DNA of 64,000 nucleotides from assembly GCA_964400165.1 (NCBI GenBank), contig CAYNSX010000008.1, forward strand, positions 1-64,000, written 5' to 3'. Every line of letters begins with the position of its first letter. The first letter of the stretch is position 1. The notes under the pieces were generated by a model. The model was not told the origin of the DNA and searched no databases. It was given only the letters and a program-made list of their open reading frames with translations. Shown one piece after another: positions 26,026 to 34,242 of the stretch. The position numbers were made by a program, and so were the translations under genes. This DNA is from CAYNSX01 sp964400165 (lineage in GTDB: Bacteria > Armatimonadota > Hebobacteria > CAYNSX01).

Positions 26026-27210
26026 ATGAAACTCGCTCCGCGCCTGCAAGGGTTGCCGCCCAACATCTTCGCCGTGGTGAACGACAAGAAACTCGCCGCC
26101 GCGGCGCGGGGGGTGGATGTCATCGACCTCGGCCAGGGGTCGCCCGACCTGGCGCCGCCGCCGCAGGTCGTCGAGGCGCTCTGCCGCGCGGCGCGCAACC
26201 CGGGGGCGCACCGCTATTCGCTCAACCGCGGGCGGCCGGAGTTGCGCAAGGCGATCGCGTCGTATTACCGGCGGCGGTTCGGCGTCGAACTCGACCCCGA
26301 CCGCCAAGTGCTGCCGCTGGTCGGGTCCAAGGAGGGCATCGTCCATCTGCTGCTCGCCATCATCGGCGACCGCGAGCAAGTGTTGTGTCCGAACCCGGCC
26401 TATCCGGCGTATGCGATGGGGACGAAGTTGGCGGATGGGACGATCGTCGATGTGCCGCTGCTCGCGGAGAACAACTACCTGCCCGATTACGATGCTATCC
26501 CGAAGGAGACGCTGCGAACGGCGAAAGCGTTGTTCCTCAATTACCCGAACAACCCGACGGCAGCGGTGGCAACGCTGTCTGACTTCGAGCACGCGTTCCG
26601 AGTGGCGACCGAGTACGACTTGATGTTGTGCGCGGACTTGGCGTACTGCGAGCTGACCTTCGACGGCTACCTGGCGCCGAGTTTGATGCAGGTGCCGGGC
26701 GCGCCACAGAGGGCGCTGGAATTCAATTCGTGCTCGAAGACCTTCAGTATGGCGGGGTGGCGCATCGGGTTCGCCGTCGGCGCGCCCGAATTGATTGATG
26801 CGCTGGCACTGGTCAAGCAGCAACTCGATTACCAGTCGTGGTTCGCCATTCAAGAAGCCGCCATCGAGGCGCTGACGCAAGTGCCCGACGAGTGGATCCG
26901 CGAGAATGCGGGCGTCTACCAGGCCCGGCGCGATGCGCTGGTGGGCGGGATGCGCGCAATGGGCTGGCCGGTCGAGCCGCCGAAGGGGAGTATGTATGTG
27001 TGGGCACCGGTCCCGGCGGGGCGGAAGTCGATCGAGTTTGCGGACGAATTGCTGGCAAAGAGCGGCGTCGTGGTGGTACCGGGGATCGGGTTCGGCGTGC
27101 ACGGTGAAGGGTTTGTGCGGTTCGCGCTGGTGCAGCCGGAGGAGCGGTTGCGGGAGGCGACCGAGCGGCTGGGCGAAATGAAACTCGATTGGTCTGCAGT
27201 CGCGGCCTGA
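26026..27210 (+). CDS. Class I/II PLP aminotransferase (DapL/AlaT-like)
   Basis: 394 residues of fold type I. The internal-aldimine lysine is in NSCSKTFSMAGWRIGFAVG; substrate and PLP contacts include LGQGSPD, RYSLNRGRPELRKAI, GSKEGIVHLLLA, NPAYPAYAMG and LNYPNNPTAAVA. The closest families by motif are LL-diaminopimelate, alanine and aspartate aminotransferases; the exact substrate cannot be fixed from sequence alone. TAGACT ends 6 nt before the ATG and no Shine-Dalgarno is visible, so translation may be leaderless. Three bases separate it from the next gene. Confidence 0.9.
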   Translation: MKLAPRLQGLPPNIFAVVNDKKLAAAARGVDVIDLGQGSPDLAPPPQVVEALCRAARNPGAHRYSLNRGRPELRKAIASYYRRRFGVELDPDRQVLPLVGSKEGIVHLLLAIIGDREQVLCPNPAYPAYAMGTKLADGTIVDVPLLAENNYLPDYDAIPKETLRTAKALFLNYPNNPTAAVATLSDFEHAFRVATEYDLMLCADLAYCELTFDGYLAPSLMQVPGAPQRALEFNSCSKTFSMAGWRIGFAVGAPELIDALALVKQQLDYQSWFAIQEAAIEALTQVPDEWIRENAGVYQARRDALVGGMRAMGWPVEPPKGSMYVWAPVPAGRKSIEFADELLAKSGVVVVPGIGFGVHGEGFVRFALVQPEERLREATERLGEMKLDWSAVAA

Positions 27211-27213
27211 CCG

Positions 27214-28188
27214 ATGACGAAGCCCAAAGTCCTCCTGACTCACCACATTCCCGACCTCGGCGTGCAGCGCCTGCGCGCGGCGTGCGACCTCGAAGAGAAC
27301 GCCGACGACCACAAGATGACGCCGGAGGAACTGCGCCGGCGCATCGCCGACAAGGCGGGGCTGGTGTGCCTGCTGACGGACAAAGTCGACGACACGCTGC
27401 TCGCCGCGGCGCCCGGTCTGAAGGTCGTCAGCAATGTCGCGGTCGGGTTCGACAATGTGGATGTGGCCGCGGCGACGAAGCGCAAAATTGTCGTGTGCAA
27501 CACGCCGGGCGTCCTGACGGAGACGACCGCCGACCTGACGTGGGCGCTACTGATGGCAGTGGCGCGGCGGGTGGTCGAGGGCGACCGGTTCATGCGGGGC
27601 GGACAATACCGAGAATGGCTGCCGATGCTGCTGCTCGGCGGCGATGTCCACGGCAAGACGCTCGGCATCGTCGGGATGGGGCGCATCGGCGTGGCCATGG
27701 CGCGGCGCGCGGCAGGGTTTGCCATGCGTGTCATCTATTACGACGCGGTGCGGAATGAGCGGGCCGAGCAGGAACACGGCGCCGAATTCGTCCCGCTGGA
27801 GCGGCTGCTGAAGGAGAGCGACTTCGTCACCATCCACACGCCGCTGCTGCCGGAAACTCGGCACCTGATCAACCGCGAGACGCTCAATCTGATGAAGCGG
27901 ACCGCCTACCTAGTCAACACCTCGCGCGGGCCGGTGATTGATGAGGCGGCGCTCGTCGAGGTGCTGCACGCGAAGCGCATTGCCGGCGCGGCGCTCGATG
28001 TCTACGAGAATGAGCCGGCGATGGCGCCGGGACTCGCCGACCTCGACAATGTGGTCATCCTGCCGCACCTGGGCTCGGCGAGCGTCGCCACGCGCGGCCA
28101 AATGGCCTTGCTCGCCGCGGAGAACTGCATCGCCGTTTTGAGCGGCCAGCGCCCGATGCACCCGGTGAACCCGGAAGTGCTCGGGTAG
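27214..28188 (+). CDS. D-2-hydroxyacid dehydrogenase (glyoxylate/hydroxypyruvate reductase-like)
   Basis: 324 residues, NAD(P)-dependent. The Rossmann motif is GIVGMGRIGVAMARRA. The catalytic triad can be read in NTSRGPVIDEAAL (Arg), DVYENEPAM (Glu) and LPHLGSA (His). The early segment VSNVAVGFDNVDVAAATKRKIVVCNTPGVLTETTADLTWALLM is typical of the glyoxylate/glycerate group. It probably reduces glyoxylate or hydroxypyruvate. It is tightly coupled to the upstream aminotransferase (3-nt gap), so the two may act on linked keto- and amino-acid substrates. Confidence 0.9.
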   Translation: MTKPKVLLTHHIPDLGVQRLRAACDLEENADDHKMTPEELRRRIADKAGLVCLLTDKVDDTLLAAAPGLKVVSNVAVGFDNVDVAAATKRKIVVCNTPGVLTETTADLTWALLMAVARRVVEGDRFMRGGQYREWLPMLLLGGDVHGKTLGIVGMGRIGVAMARRAAGFAMRVIYYDAVRNERAEQEHGAEFVPLERLLKESDFVTIHTPLLPETRHLINRETLNLMKRTAYLVNTSRGPVIDEAALVEVLHAKRIAGAALDVYENEPAMAPGLADLDNVVILPHLGSASVATRGQMALLAAENCIAVLSGQRPMHPVNPEVLG

Positions 28189-28215
28189 CGCCGCCTTCGC
28201 CGCCCGCCGGCCGCC

Positions 28216-29571
28216 ATGACTTACCGCGACGCCGCCGCGTACCTCGCCTCGCTGGTGGACTATGAGCGGCGCCCGCCGACCGTCCCCGGCCGCGACTTCA
28301 ATCTCGACCGCATGCGCCGCCTGCTTGGGTTGGCGGGCAACCCGCACCAGCGCCTGCGGGCGCTGCACATCGCCGGCACGAAGGGGAAGGGCTCGACGGC
28401 GGCGATGACTGCCGCCATCCTGACCGCAGCGGGCTATCGCACCGGCCTCTACACCTCGCCGCACCTGGTGGACTTCCGCGAACGCATCCGTGTCGACGAC
28501 GCAATGATCCCGCGGGCCGCGGTGGCGCGATGGGTGCAGCGCATCCGGCCGTGGCTGGAGTGTTTGCGCGACAGCCCGGTCGGCAAGCCGACTTTCTTTG
28601 AGGCCTATACGCTGCTGGCGTTTTGTTACTTCGTCGAGGCGGGGACGGACTTCGCCGTGCTCGAGGTCGGCCTGGGCGGCCGGCTCGATGCGACGAATGT
28701 GGTGACGCCGGTGGCGTGCGCCATCACCGCGCTCGGCCTCGATCACACGAACCTGCTCGGCGGCACGATCGAACAGATCGCCGCCGAGAAGGGCGGCATC
28801 ATCAAGCCGGGTGTGCCGGTCGTGCTGGCGCCGCATCCCCCGGCGGCGCGGGCGGTGCTGCGCCGGCAAGCGAAAGAGCGCGCGGCGCCGGTCGTGACGG
28901 TGCGCCGCGGCCGCGTCAGCGGCCGCCCAAGTGGGCGGTCCGTTGTTATCGAGCCGCTGCCGAGCAACGCGATCGGCACGCGCTTCAATTTGCGCGGGCT
29001 GCTAGACACCTATCGCGGGCTGCGCGTGGCCCTCGGCGGCGAGCACCAAGCGCTGAACGCGGCGGTGGCCGTCACACTGGCCGAACTGGCCACTCGTGGC
29101 GACCGGCCGGTGACTCCGGCCGCAGTGCGCCGCGGGCTGGCGGCGGTGCAGTGGCCGGGGCGCCTGCAGGTCGTCCAGCGCCGCCCGACAGTGGTGCTCG
29201 ATGCGGCGCACGACGCGCTGTCGGCGCGGCTCCTGGCGCGGTCGCTGCGCGCACTGTTTCGGTGGCGACGGCTGATGCTGGTCGTCGGGATGTCAGCGGA
29301 AAAGGACGCGGCGGCGTTCCTGCGCGCGCTGGCGCCGCTCGCGGACGAAATCATTTGCACGGCTGCAGACACGCCACGCGCATTGTCGCCGGACGCGCTC
29401 GGCACGCTGGTCACGCGTCACGGAGTTCCGTGGCGTTCCGTGCCGAATGTGCGTGACGCCGTGCGCGCCGCGGTGCAGTTAGCGGGGCGCGGCGATGTCG
29501 TGTGCGTGACGGCGTCGGTGTATGTGGTGGGCGAGGCGCTGCGGGCGTTGCGGCGGACGGCTACTGCGTGA
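28216..29571 (+). CDS. folC: Folylpolyglutamate synthase / dihydrofolate synthase
   Basis: 451 residues, a Mur-ligase-type ATP enzyme that adds glutamate to folates (and possibly dihydropteroate). The P-loop HIAGTKGKGSTAAMTAAIL is followed by TGLYTSPHLVDFRERIRVD, FAVLEVGLGGRLDATNVV, LDHTNLLGGTIEQIAAEKGGIIKPG and a C-terminal domain with VVLDAAHDALSARLL and LVVGMSAEKDAAAFL. It starts 27 nt after the dehydrogenase gene. Its 3' end overlaps the convergent NlpC/P60 gene by 11 nt. Folate polyglutamylation fits with gcvT, glyA and thyX in the same window. Confidence 0.95.
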   Translation: MTYRDAAAYLASLVDYERRPPTVPGRDFNLDRMRRLLGLAGNPHQRLRALHIAGTKGKGSTAAMTAAILTAAGYRTGLYTSPHLVDFRERIRVDDAMIPRAAVARWVQRIRPWLECLRDSPVGKPTFFEAYTLLAFCYFVEAGTDFAVLEVGLGGRLDATNVVTPVACAITALGLDHTNLLGGTIEQIAAEKGGIIKPGVPVVLAPHPPAARAVLRRQAKERAAPVVTVRRGRVSGRPSGRSVVIEPLPSNAIGTRFNLRGLLDTYRGLRVALGGEHQALNAAVAVTLAELATRGDRPVTPAAVRRGLAAVQWPGRLQVVQRRPTVVLDAAHDALSARLLARSLRALFRWRRLMLVVGMSAEKDAAAFLRALAPLADEIICTAADTPRALSPDALGTLVTRHGVPWRSVPNVRDAVRAAVQLAGRGDVVCVTASVYVVGEALRALRRTATA

Positions 29572-30163
29572 GGGCGTCGGGGCGCAGGCGGCGAGCGCCG
29601 GCGAACGATCGCCCATAGTAAGCGTCGCTCAACGAATCAATCGTGACGCCGCGGTGAGTGGAGGCGTGGACGAAGCTGTCGCCGCCGAGGTAGATGCCAA
29701 TATGCGAGACGGCGCCGCCGCGCAGCCGGAAGAAGACCAGGTCACCGGCCTGGCGCTCGGCGGCGCCGATCGGCTCGGAAATCGCCCAGAATTCGTGCAC
29801 GGTGCGCGGGGCATCGAGGTGCTGCGCGGTCAAGACGCGGCGCACGAGGCCGGAACAATCAATGCCGCGGCGGGTCAGGCCGCCATAGCGGTAGCGGACG
29901 CCGAGGTAGCCCCACGCTTCAGCCACCAGCTGCCCGCGGGCGACAGCGCCGAGATCTTCGGCGCCCTGCGTTTGGTCGGACAGTGACGGTTGCGTGCCGA
30001 GGTTGAGCGCGGCGATGCGGGCCGCGACCGGGTCTTCATGACTGGCGACCAGGGTCGGGACGACGCCGAATCGCTGCGGCGCGCCTGCCGGCAATGCCAC
30101 CGCCAACAGGAGCAGGGCGCTAAGGAATTGGCTAAACCGAGGGATGGTCAGTGTACGCCGCAC
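29561..30163 (-). CDS. NlpC/P60 family cell-wall hydrolase
   Basis: 200 residues with an N-terminal signal (MRRTLTIPRFSQFLSALLLLAVALPAGA) and one NlpC/P60 domain. The catalytic Cys is in RGIDCSGLVRRVL, and the His residues are in VSHIGIYLGGDSFVHAST, after the typical YLGVRYRYGGLT and ERQAGDLVFFR. Such peptidases cut D-gamma-Glu-diaminopimelate bonds in peptidoglycan stem peptides in the periplasm. No separate substrate-binding (SH3) domain is visible. Convergent with folC, with overlapping ends. Confidence 0.92.
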   Translation of the reverse strand: MRRTLTIPRFSQFLSALLLLAVALPAGAPQRFGVVPTLVASHEDPVAARIAALNLGTQPSLSDQTQGAEDLGAVARGQLVAEAWGYLGVRYRYGGLTRRGIDCSGLVRRVLTAQHLDAPRTVHEFWAISEPIGAAERQAGDLVFFRLRGGAVSHIGIYLGGDSFVHASTHRGVTIDSLSDAYYGRSFAGARRLRPDALTQ

Positions 30164-30266
30164 GAGTGAGGGTCCCAGCGCCAGCGAGGCCCAGCGCCCC
30201 GCTGCCTATCTCCACTTCCGAGTGTAGGGAGGCATTCCACATCTGTCAACCCAAATCGCTAAGCGC

Positions 30267-30297
30267 TTGCTCTCCAATGCCTTGTTCTGGGTATACT
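30267..30297 (+). promoter_or_regulatory. Putative promoter of the repeat-protein gene
   Basis: TTGCTC (30267-30272), a 19-bp spacer and TATACT (30292-30297). The spacer is longer than optimal, but the -10 is good. The transcript would carry the AAAGGA Shine-Dalgarno (30315-30320) 5 nt before the ATG at 30326. Confidence 0.4.
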
Positions 30298-30325
30298 GCG
30301 GACATTCTTGTTCGAAAGGACAGCG

Positions 30326-31201
30326 ATGACCGACGCGATGGCAGCACTGACGGCGCGCCTCGAGCGCGTCGAGCGGGAGAACCGGCGGTGGAAGCGCGTG
30401 GGCGGCGCGGCGTTTCTGATTGTGACCTCGGCCATCTTCATGGCGTCGAGCAGTGTGCCGGACTTGGTGGAGGCCCAGCAGTTCCAGTTGCGGGATTCCG
30501 ACAACCGGGTGCGCGCCATCCTGGGCGCGTCGGCGGGCGGACCGATTTTCGACCTGCGCGATGTGAATGGCAAAGTGCGGGCGCGCCTGGGCTTGGATGA
30601 CGACGGACCCGATATGACCTTTTACGACGCGGCGGGCGAAGTGCGCGTGCAAGTCGCCGCGACCGGCACCGGCACCTGGGTGAACCTCTCGGACGACAAC
30701 GGCGATGTCCGGGCGTCGATGAGCATGGATGAGCAGCCCTGGATGGGCCTGTTCGACGACGCCGGCAACGAGCGGGTGCAGATCGAAATCGCCGACAACG
30801 GCCCGCATGTCTCGTTGCGCGATACGAACAAACGCGAGCGCCTGCAAGTGCAGCTGTCCGACGACGGGCCGTTCATCCTCTACCGCGATGCGGACGGGAA
30901 GACGCGCCTGATGCTCAACTTGGACGACACCGGCCCCGACTTGAGTCTGCGCGATACCGCCGGGGAAGTCCGCGCGCAAATGGCGCTGGGCGCAAGCAGC
31001 GAATGGTTCGGATTGTATGACGCCGCGGGCAAGCGCCAGGCGACGATGTCGGTCGGCTCCGCGGGCGCCGGCGTGCAGATTTACGACAAGAGCGAAAACC
31101 GCCGCGGCGCGTTCTTGTATGCGGACGACGGCACACCGATCTTGCGGCTGCTCGGCACCGACGGCAAACCGATTTACGAGTCGCCGACGAAATCGCAGTA
31201 A
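30326..31201 (+). CDS. Membrane-anchored protein made of 22-residue beta repeats
   Basis: 291 residues. Residues 1-25 form a short coiled-coil (MAALTARLERVERENRRWK), followed by one transmembrane helix (VGGAAFLIVTSAIFMASS). From about residue 50 to the end are roughly ten repeats of about 22 residues, pattern xxGxxRxxLxLxDxGPxxxLxD (for example AAGEVRVQV, DAGNERVQIEI, TAGEVRAQMAL). This implies a regular beta structure such as a solenoid or fibre. It probably forms an extracellular or periplasmic stalk. Function unknown. AAAGGA at 5 nt supports this ATG; a TTG 18 nt upstream is less likely. A terminator follows. Confidence 0.8.
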   Translation: MTDAMAALTARLERVERENRRWKRVGGAAFLIVTSAIFMASSSVPDLVEAQQFQLRDSDNRVRAILGASAGGPIFDLRDVNGKVRARLGLDDDGPDMTFYDAAGEVRVQVAATGTGTWVNLSDDNGDVRASMSMDEQPWMGLFDDAGNERVQIEIADNGPHVSLRDTNKRERLQVQLSDDGPFILYRDADGKTRLMLNLDDTGPDLSLRDTAGEVRAQMALGASSEWFGLYDAAGKRQATMSVGSAGAGVQIYDKSENRRGAFLYADDGTPILRLLGTDGKPIYESPTKSQ

Positions 31202-31240
31202 CGAATCGGCAGTCGGCAGAGAATCAGCAGCAAATGAACG

Positions 31241-31270
31241 AGACCCCGGGCGAGTCGCTCGGGGTCTTTC
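31241..31270. terminator. Terminator hairpin between convergent genes
   Basis: AGACCCCG (31241-31248) pairs with CGGGGTCT (31260-31267), with inner GCGAG/CTCG pairing, and is followed by TTTCGTT. Oriented for the plus-strand repeat-protein gene; it could also serve the valS end (31277) in reverse. Confidence 0.7.
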
Positions 31271-31276
31271 GTTCGT

Positions 31277-34051
31277 TCAGTCCGCGGCGAGTTCCTGGAG
31301 TCGGTGCTGCAACGCGGCGACGCGTTCCTCCGCTTCGACGCGCTGCGCTTCCGTCTTAGCGCGCACGGCCTCGGGCGCTCGCTCGCTGAACTTCGGGTCG
31401 GCGAGGCGCGCCGTCAGTGAGTCCAGCCACGCCCGCCCGGTGGCCAAGTCCTTTTCAATCCGGGCGCGCTCGCCGGCGCGCTCTTCTGGTGACAGGCGCA
31501 AGTCAAGCGCGACGCGCACGACGCCGGTCGCGGTGGCCACTTCCTGCGCCGGCGCGTCGGCGGCGAGATCGCCGGCGGCCACGACGCGCAGGTCTTCGAT
31601 CTGGGCAAGGCGGCGGAGCGGGGCGCGGTAGCGGGTGACGCTGTCGCCCAGCACGCTGTCGCCGCCCGCCAGCAGGGCCGACGGCTTGCCGGCGCCCGCG
31701 GCCTCGACGCGCAGCCGCCGAACGGCCTCGACGACGGCAATCAGATCACGCAGCGCCTGGTCGGCGGCGGGGTCGTGCCAGTCGGCGGGCGGCTGCGGCC
31801 AGGCGGCGAGCATCACGCTGGCCGGCGCGCCCGTTGCCCGCGGCAGGCGCTGCCACAGTTCCTCGGTGACAAAGGGCATCAGCGGGTGTAGCAACCGCAG
31901 GACCGTGTCGAGCGCGGTGTAGAGCGTCCAGCGGGTCGCGTCGGCGGTGGCGGGATCGCGCAGCGGCTCCTTGCTCAATTCGACATACCAGTCGCAGAAC
32001 TCGCTCCACACAAACTGATAGAGCAGTTGCGCCACCGACGACAGCCGCGACTCGGCGAGCGCCGCGTCGACTTCCGCACACACCGCGTGCAAGCGGCTCA
32101 ACATCCAGCGGTCGTGCAACGGCAGCGGACCGCTCGGGCGCGTCGGCGCGGCGTCACCGAGATGGGGCAGCGCGAAGCGCGTCGCGTTCCAGAGTTTGTT
32201 GGCGAAGTGCCTGCCCTCGGCGCACTTGTCTTCGTCGAAGCGGACATCCTGCGCCGGCCCGCTCTGCAGCGCGACGCCGAAGCGCAACCCGTCGGTGCCG
32301 TACTGCCCGGCGAGCGCGATCGGCTCGACGCCCGTGCCGAGCGACTTCGACATCCGCCGGCCTTCGATGGTCTGAATGGTCGGGTGCACGATGACCTGCC
32401 AGAACGGCAGGCGGGCGTCCTCGGCGCGGTCGGTCAGCATGTGCAACCCCATCATCACCATCCGCACCACCCAAAGAAAGAGAATCTGCCGGTCGGTGAT
32501 GAGCACATTCGTCGGATAGAAATAGGCGAGGTCGGGCGTGCGCTCCGGCCAGCCCAGCACCGCGAACGGCCACAGCGCCGACGAAAACCAGGTGTCGAGG
32601 ACATCGGGGTCTTGCTCGATGTCGCCTTGCGCGGCGGCGTCGGCGCAAGTCGGGCAGCGGGGTTCGCCCTTAATCTGGCACCACTCGTGGCCTTGCGCGC
32701 AGTGATAGATGGGCAGGCGATAGCCCCACCACAGTTGCCGAGAAATCGGCCAATCGCGGATGCCGTCGAGCCAGTCGAGCGTCTGCGCAGCGTAGCGGTC
32801 GGGAATGTACTTGATGCGGCCATCGGCGATGGGCGCCCGCGCCGCGGCGGCCATCTCCTTCATTCGGCAGTACCACTGCGTGGTGAGAAGCGGCTCGATG
32901 ACGGTGTCGCAGCGATCGCAATGGCCGAGACTGACGGGATACGGCTCCGTCTTCTCCAGCAAGCCCTGCGCCTCGAGGTCGGCGACGACGCGCTTGCGGG
33001 CATCGAAGCGGTCGATCCCCGCGTAGGGGCCGGCGTGTTCGGTCATGGCGCCGTCGCGCCCGATGACGCGCAGCACGGAGGGCGTGTCGCGCTCGCCGCC
33101 TTTCACCAGCGCGGCGTCACTCGGATACGGCCACAGACCGTGCCGCGACGCGATCTCGTAGTCGGTGGCGTCATGGACGGGCGTCACCTTCAGCGCGCCG
33201 GTGCCGAAAGCGGGATCCACATCGGCGTCGGCAATGATGGGCAGTTCGGCGTCGCGCCAGGTGACCAGCGGCAACCGCACGCGCCGCCCGATCACCTGCG
33301 TGTAGCGTTCGTCCTTCGGGTTCACCGCCACGGCGATGTCGCCGAGCATCGTCTCCGGGCGGGTCGTCGCCACGATGACGGCGCCGTCGCCGTCCGCGAA
33401 CGGGTAGCGGATGAAATACAGCCGCCCGTTCGGCTCGTCGCGGTGCCGCACTTCGAGGTCGGACAGAATGCTGCGGCAGCCCGGGCACCAATTGCCGACG
33501 CGTTCGCCGCGATAGATGTAGCCGTCGTCATACAACCGCTTGAACGCGGTGTGGACCGCCGTCGCGTACCCCGAGTCCATCGTGAAACGGGTGCCCTTGA
33601 TGGTGTTCTCGAAGGGCTGCGGGCGCCAGTCATACGAGCAGCCGAGCGCCCGCCATTGCCCGTGAATGGCGCCGCCGTACTTATGAGTCCACTCCCAGCA
33701 TTTGGCGATGAAGCCCGCGCGCCCGATGGCGTCTTTGGTGATGCCGTCCTGCGCCAGCCATTTCACCACCTGGCGTTCGGTGGCGATGCCGGCGTGGTCG
33801 CAGCCGGGGACGACGCGCACGACCGCGCCCTGCATCCGGCGCCAGCGGGCGAGGACATCGTGGACCAGGTGATTGACCGCGTGCCCCATGTGAAGCTCGG
33901 CGGTGACATTCGGGGGCGGCACGGTGATGCAGAAGCGCTTCGGATTCTTGGGGTCGGGGTCGCCCCAGAAGTAGCCGCGCGCCTCCCACTCGCCGTACCA
34001 GTGCTGTTCGACTGCCTGCGGGTCATACGCTTTCGGGAATTCGGCGGCCAT
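31277..34051 (-). CDS. valS: Valyl-tRNA synthetase
   Basis: 924 residues, a class I synthetase charging tRNA-Val. The HIGH-type motif is ELHMGHAVNH near the N-terminus. The editing domain contains ATTRPETMLGD. The KMSKS loop is RRMSKSLGTG. The cysteine groups HCDRCD and GHEW/CPTC look like zinc sites, as in many ValS. DVLDTWFSSALWPFAVLGWP is characteristic of ValS. The C-terminal coiled-coil (LRLSPEERAGERARIEKDLA to the end) binds tRNA. The start MAAEFPKAYDPQAVEQHWY is chosen by homology; the frame is open further upstream through non-coding repeats. Confidence 0.97.
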   Translation of the reverse strand: MAAEFPKAYDPQAVEQHWYGEWEARGYFWGDPDPKNPKRFCITVPPPNVTAELHMGHAVNHLVHDVLARWRRMQGAVVRVVPGCDHAGIATERQVVKWLAQDGITKDAIGRAGFIAKCWEWTHKYGGAIHGQWRALGCSYDWRPQPFENTIKGTRFTMDSGYATAVHTAFKRLYDDGYIYRGERVGNWCPGCRSILSDLEVRHRDEPNGRLYFIRYPFADGDGAVIVATTRPETMLGDIAVAVNPKDERYTQVIGRRVRLPLVTWRDAELPIIADADVDPAFGTGALKVTPVHDATDYEIASRHGLWPYPSDAALVKGGERDTPSVLRVIGRDGAMTEHAGPYAGIDRFDARKRVVADLEAQGLLEKTEPYPVSLGHCDRCDTVIEPLLTTQWYCRMKEMAAAARAPIADGRIKYIPDRYAAQTLDWLDGIRDWPISRQLWWGYRLPIYHCAQGHEWCQIKGEPRCPTCADAAAQGDIEQDPDVLDTWFSSALWPFAVLGWPERTPDLAYFYPTNVLITDRQILFLWVVRMVMMGLHMLTDRAEDARLPFWQVIVHPTIQTIEGRRMSKSLGTGVEPIALAGQYGTDGLRFGVALQSGPAQDVRFDEDKCAEGRHFANKLWNATRFALPHLGDAAPTRPSGPLPLHDRWMLSRLHAVCAEVDAALAESRLSSVAQLLYQFVWSEFCDWYVELSKEPLRDPATADATRWTLYTALDTVLRLLHPLMPFVTEELWQRLPRATGAPASVMLAAWPQPPADWHDPAADQALRDLIAVVEAVRRLRVEAAGAGKPSALLAGGDSVLGDSVTRYRAPLRRLAQIEDLRVVAAGDLAADAPAQEVATATGVVRVALDLRLSPEERAGERARIEKDLATGRAWLDSLTARLADPKFSERAPEAVRAKTEAQRVEAEERVAALQHRLQELAAD

Positions 34052-34112
34052 GGGAAAAGTGATTGTATCGGGATAGGTGTGAGGTGTCACGGCAAACGGG
34101 AAGAGCACTGTG

Positions 34113-34212
34113 AAGTCGGCTCGTCGGTCGTGGGAAAGTCGGTGGTCGGGTCGTCGGACACCTCGGCCCCCATTTCCCAACGCTCCTACGACCCCACGAC
34201 CCCACGACCGCT
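34113..34212. repeat. Tandem/inverted CGACCCCA repeats upstream of valS
   Basis: The intergenic stretch 34052-34242 contains GTCGGTCGTGGG...GTCGGTGGTCGGGTCGTCGG and, further on, three tandem units ACGACCCC (34188-34209). The two halves are imperfect inverted complements of each other. No gene is seen. No T-box or riboswitch for valS is recognised. Confidence 0.5.
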
Positions 34213-34242
34213 TGTTCCCGCCTCCCTGCCTCCCCGGTCTCT

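Noticed and set aside
34052..34242. T-box leader for valS
   Set aside because: No T-box consensus or terminator/antiterminator pair; the region is tandem and inverted CGACCCCA repeats.
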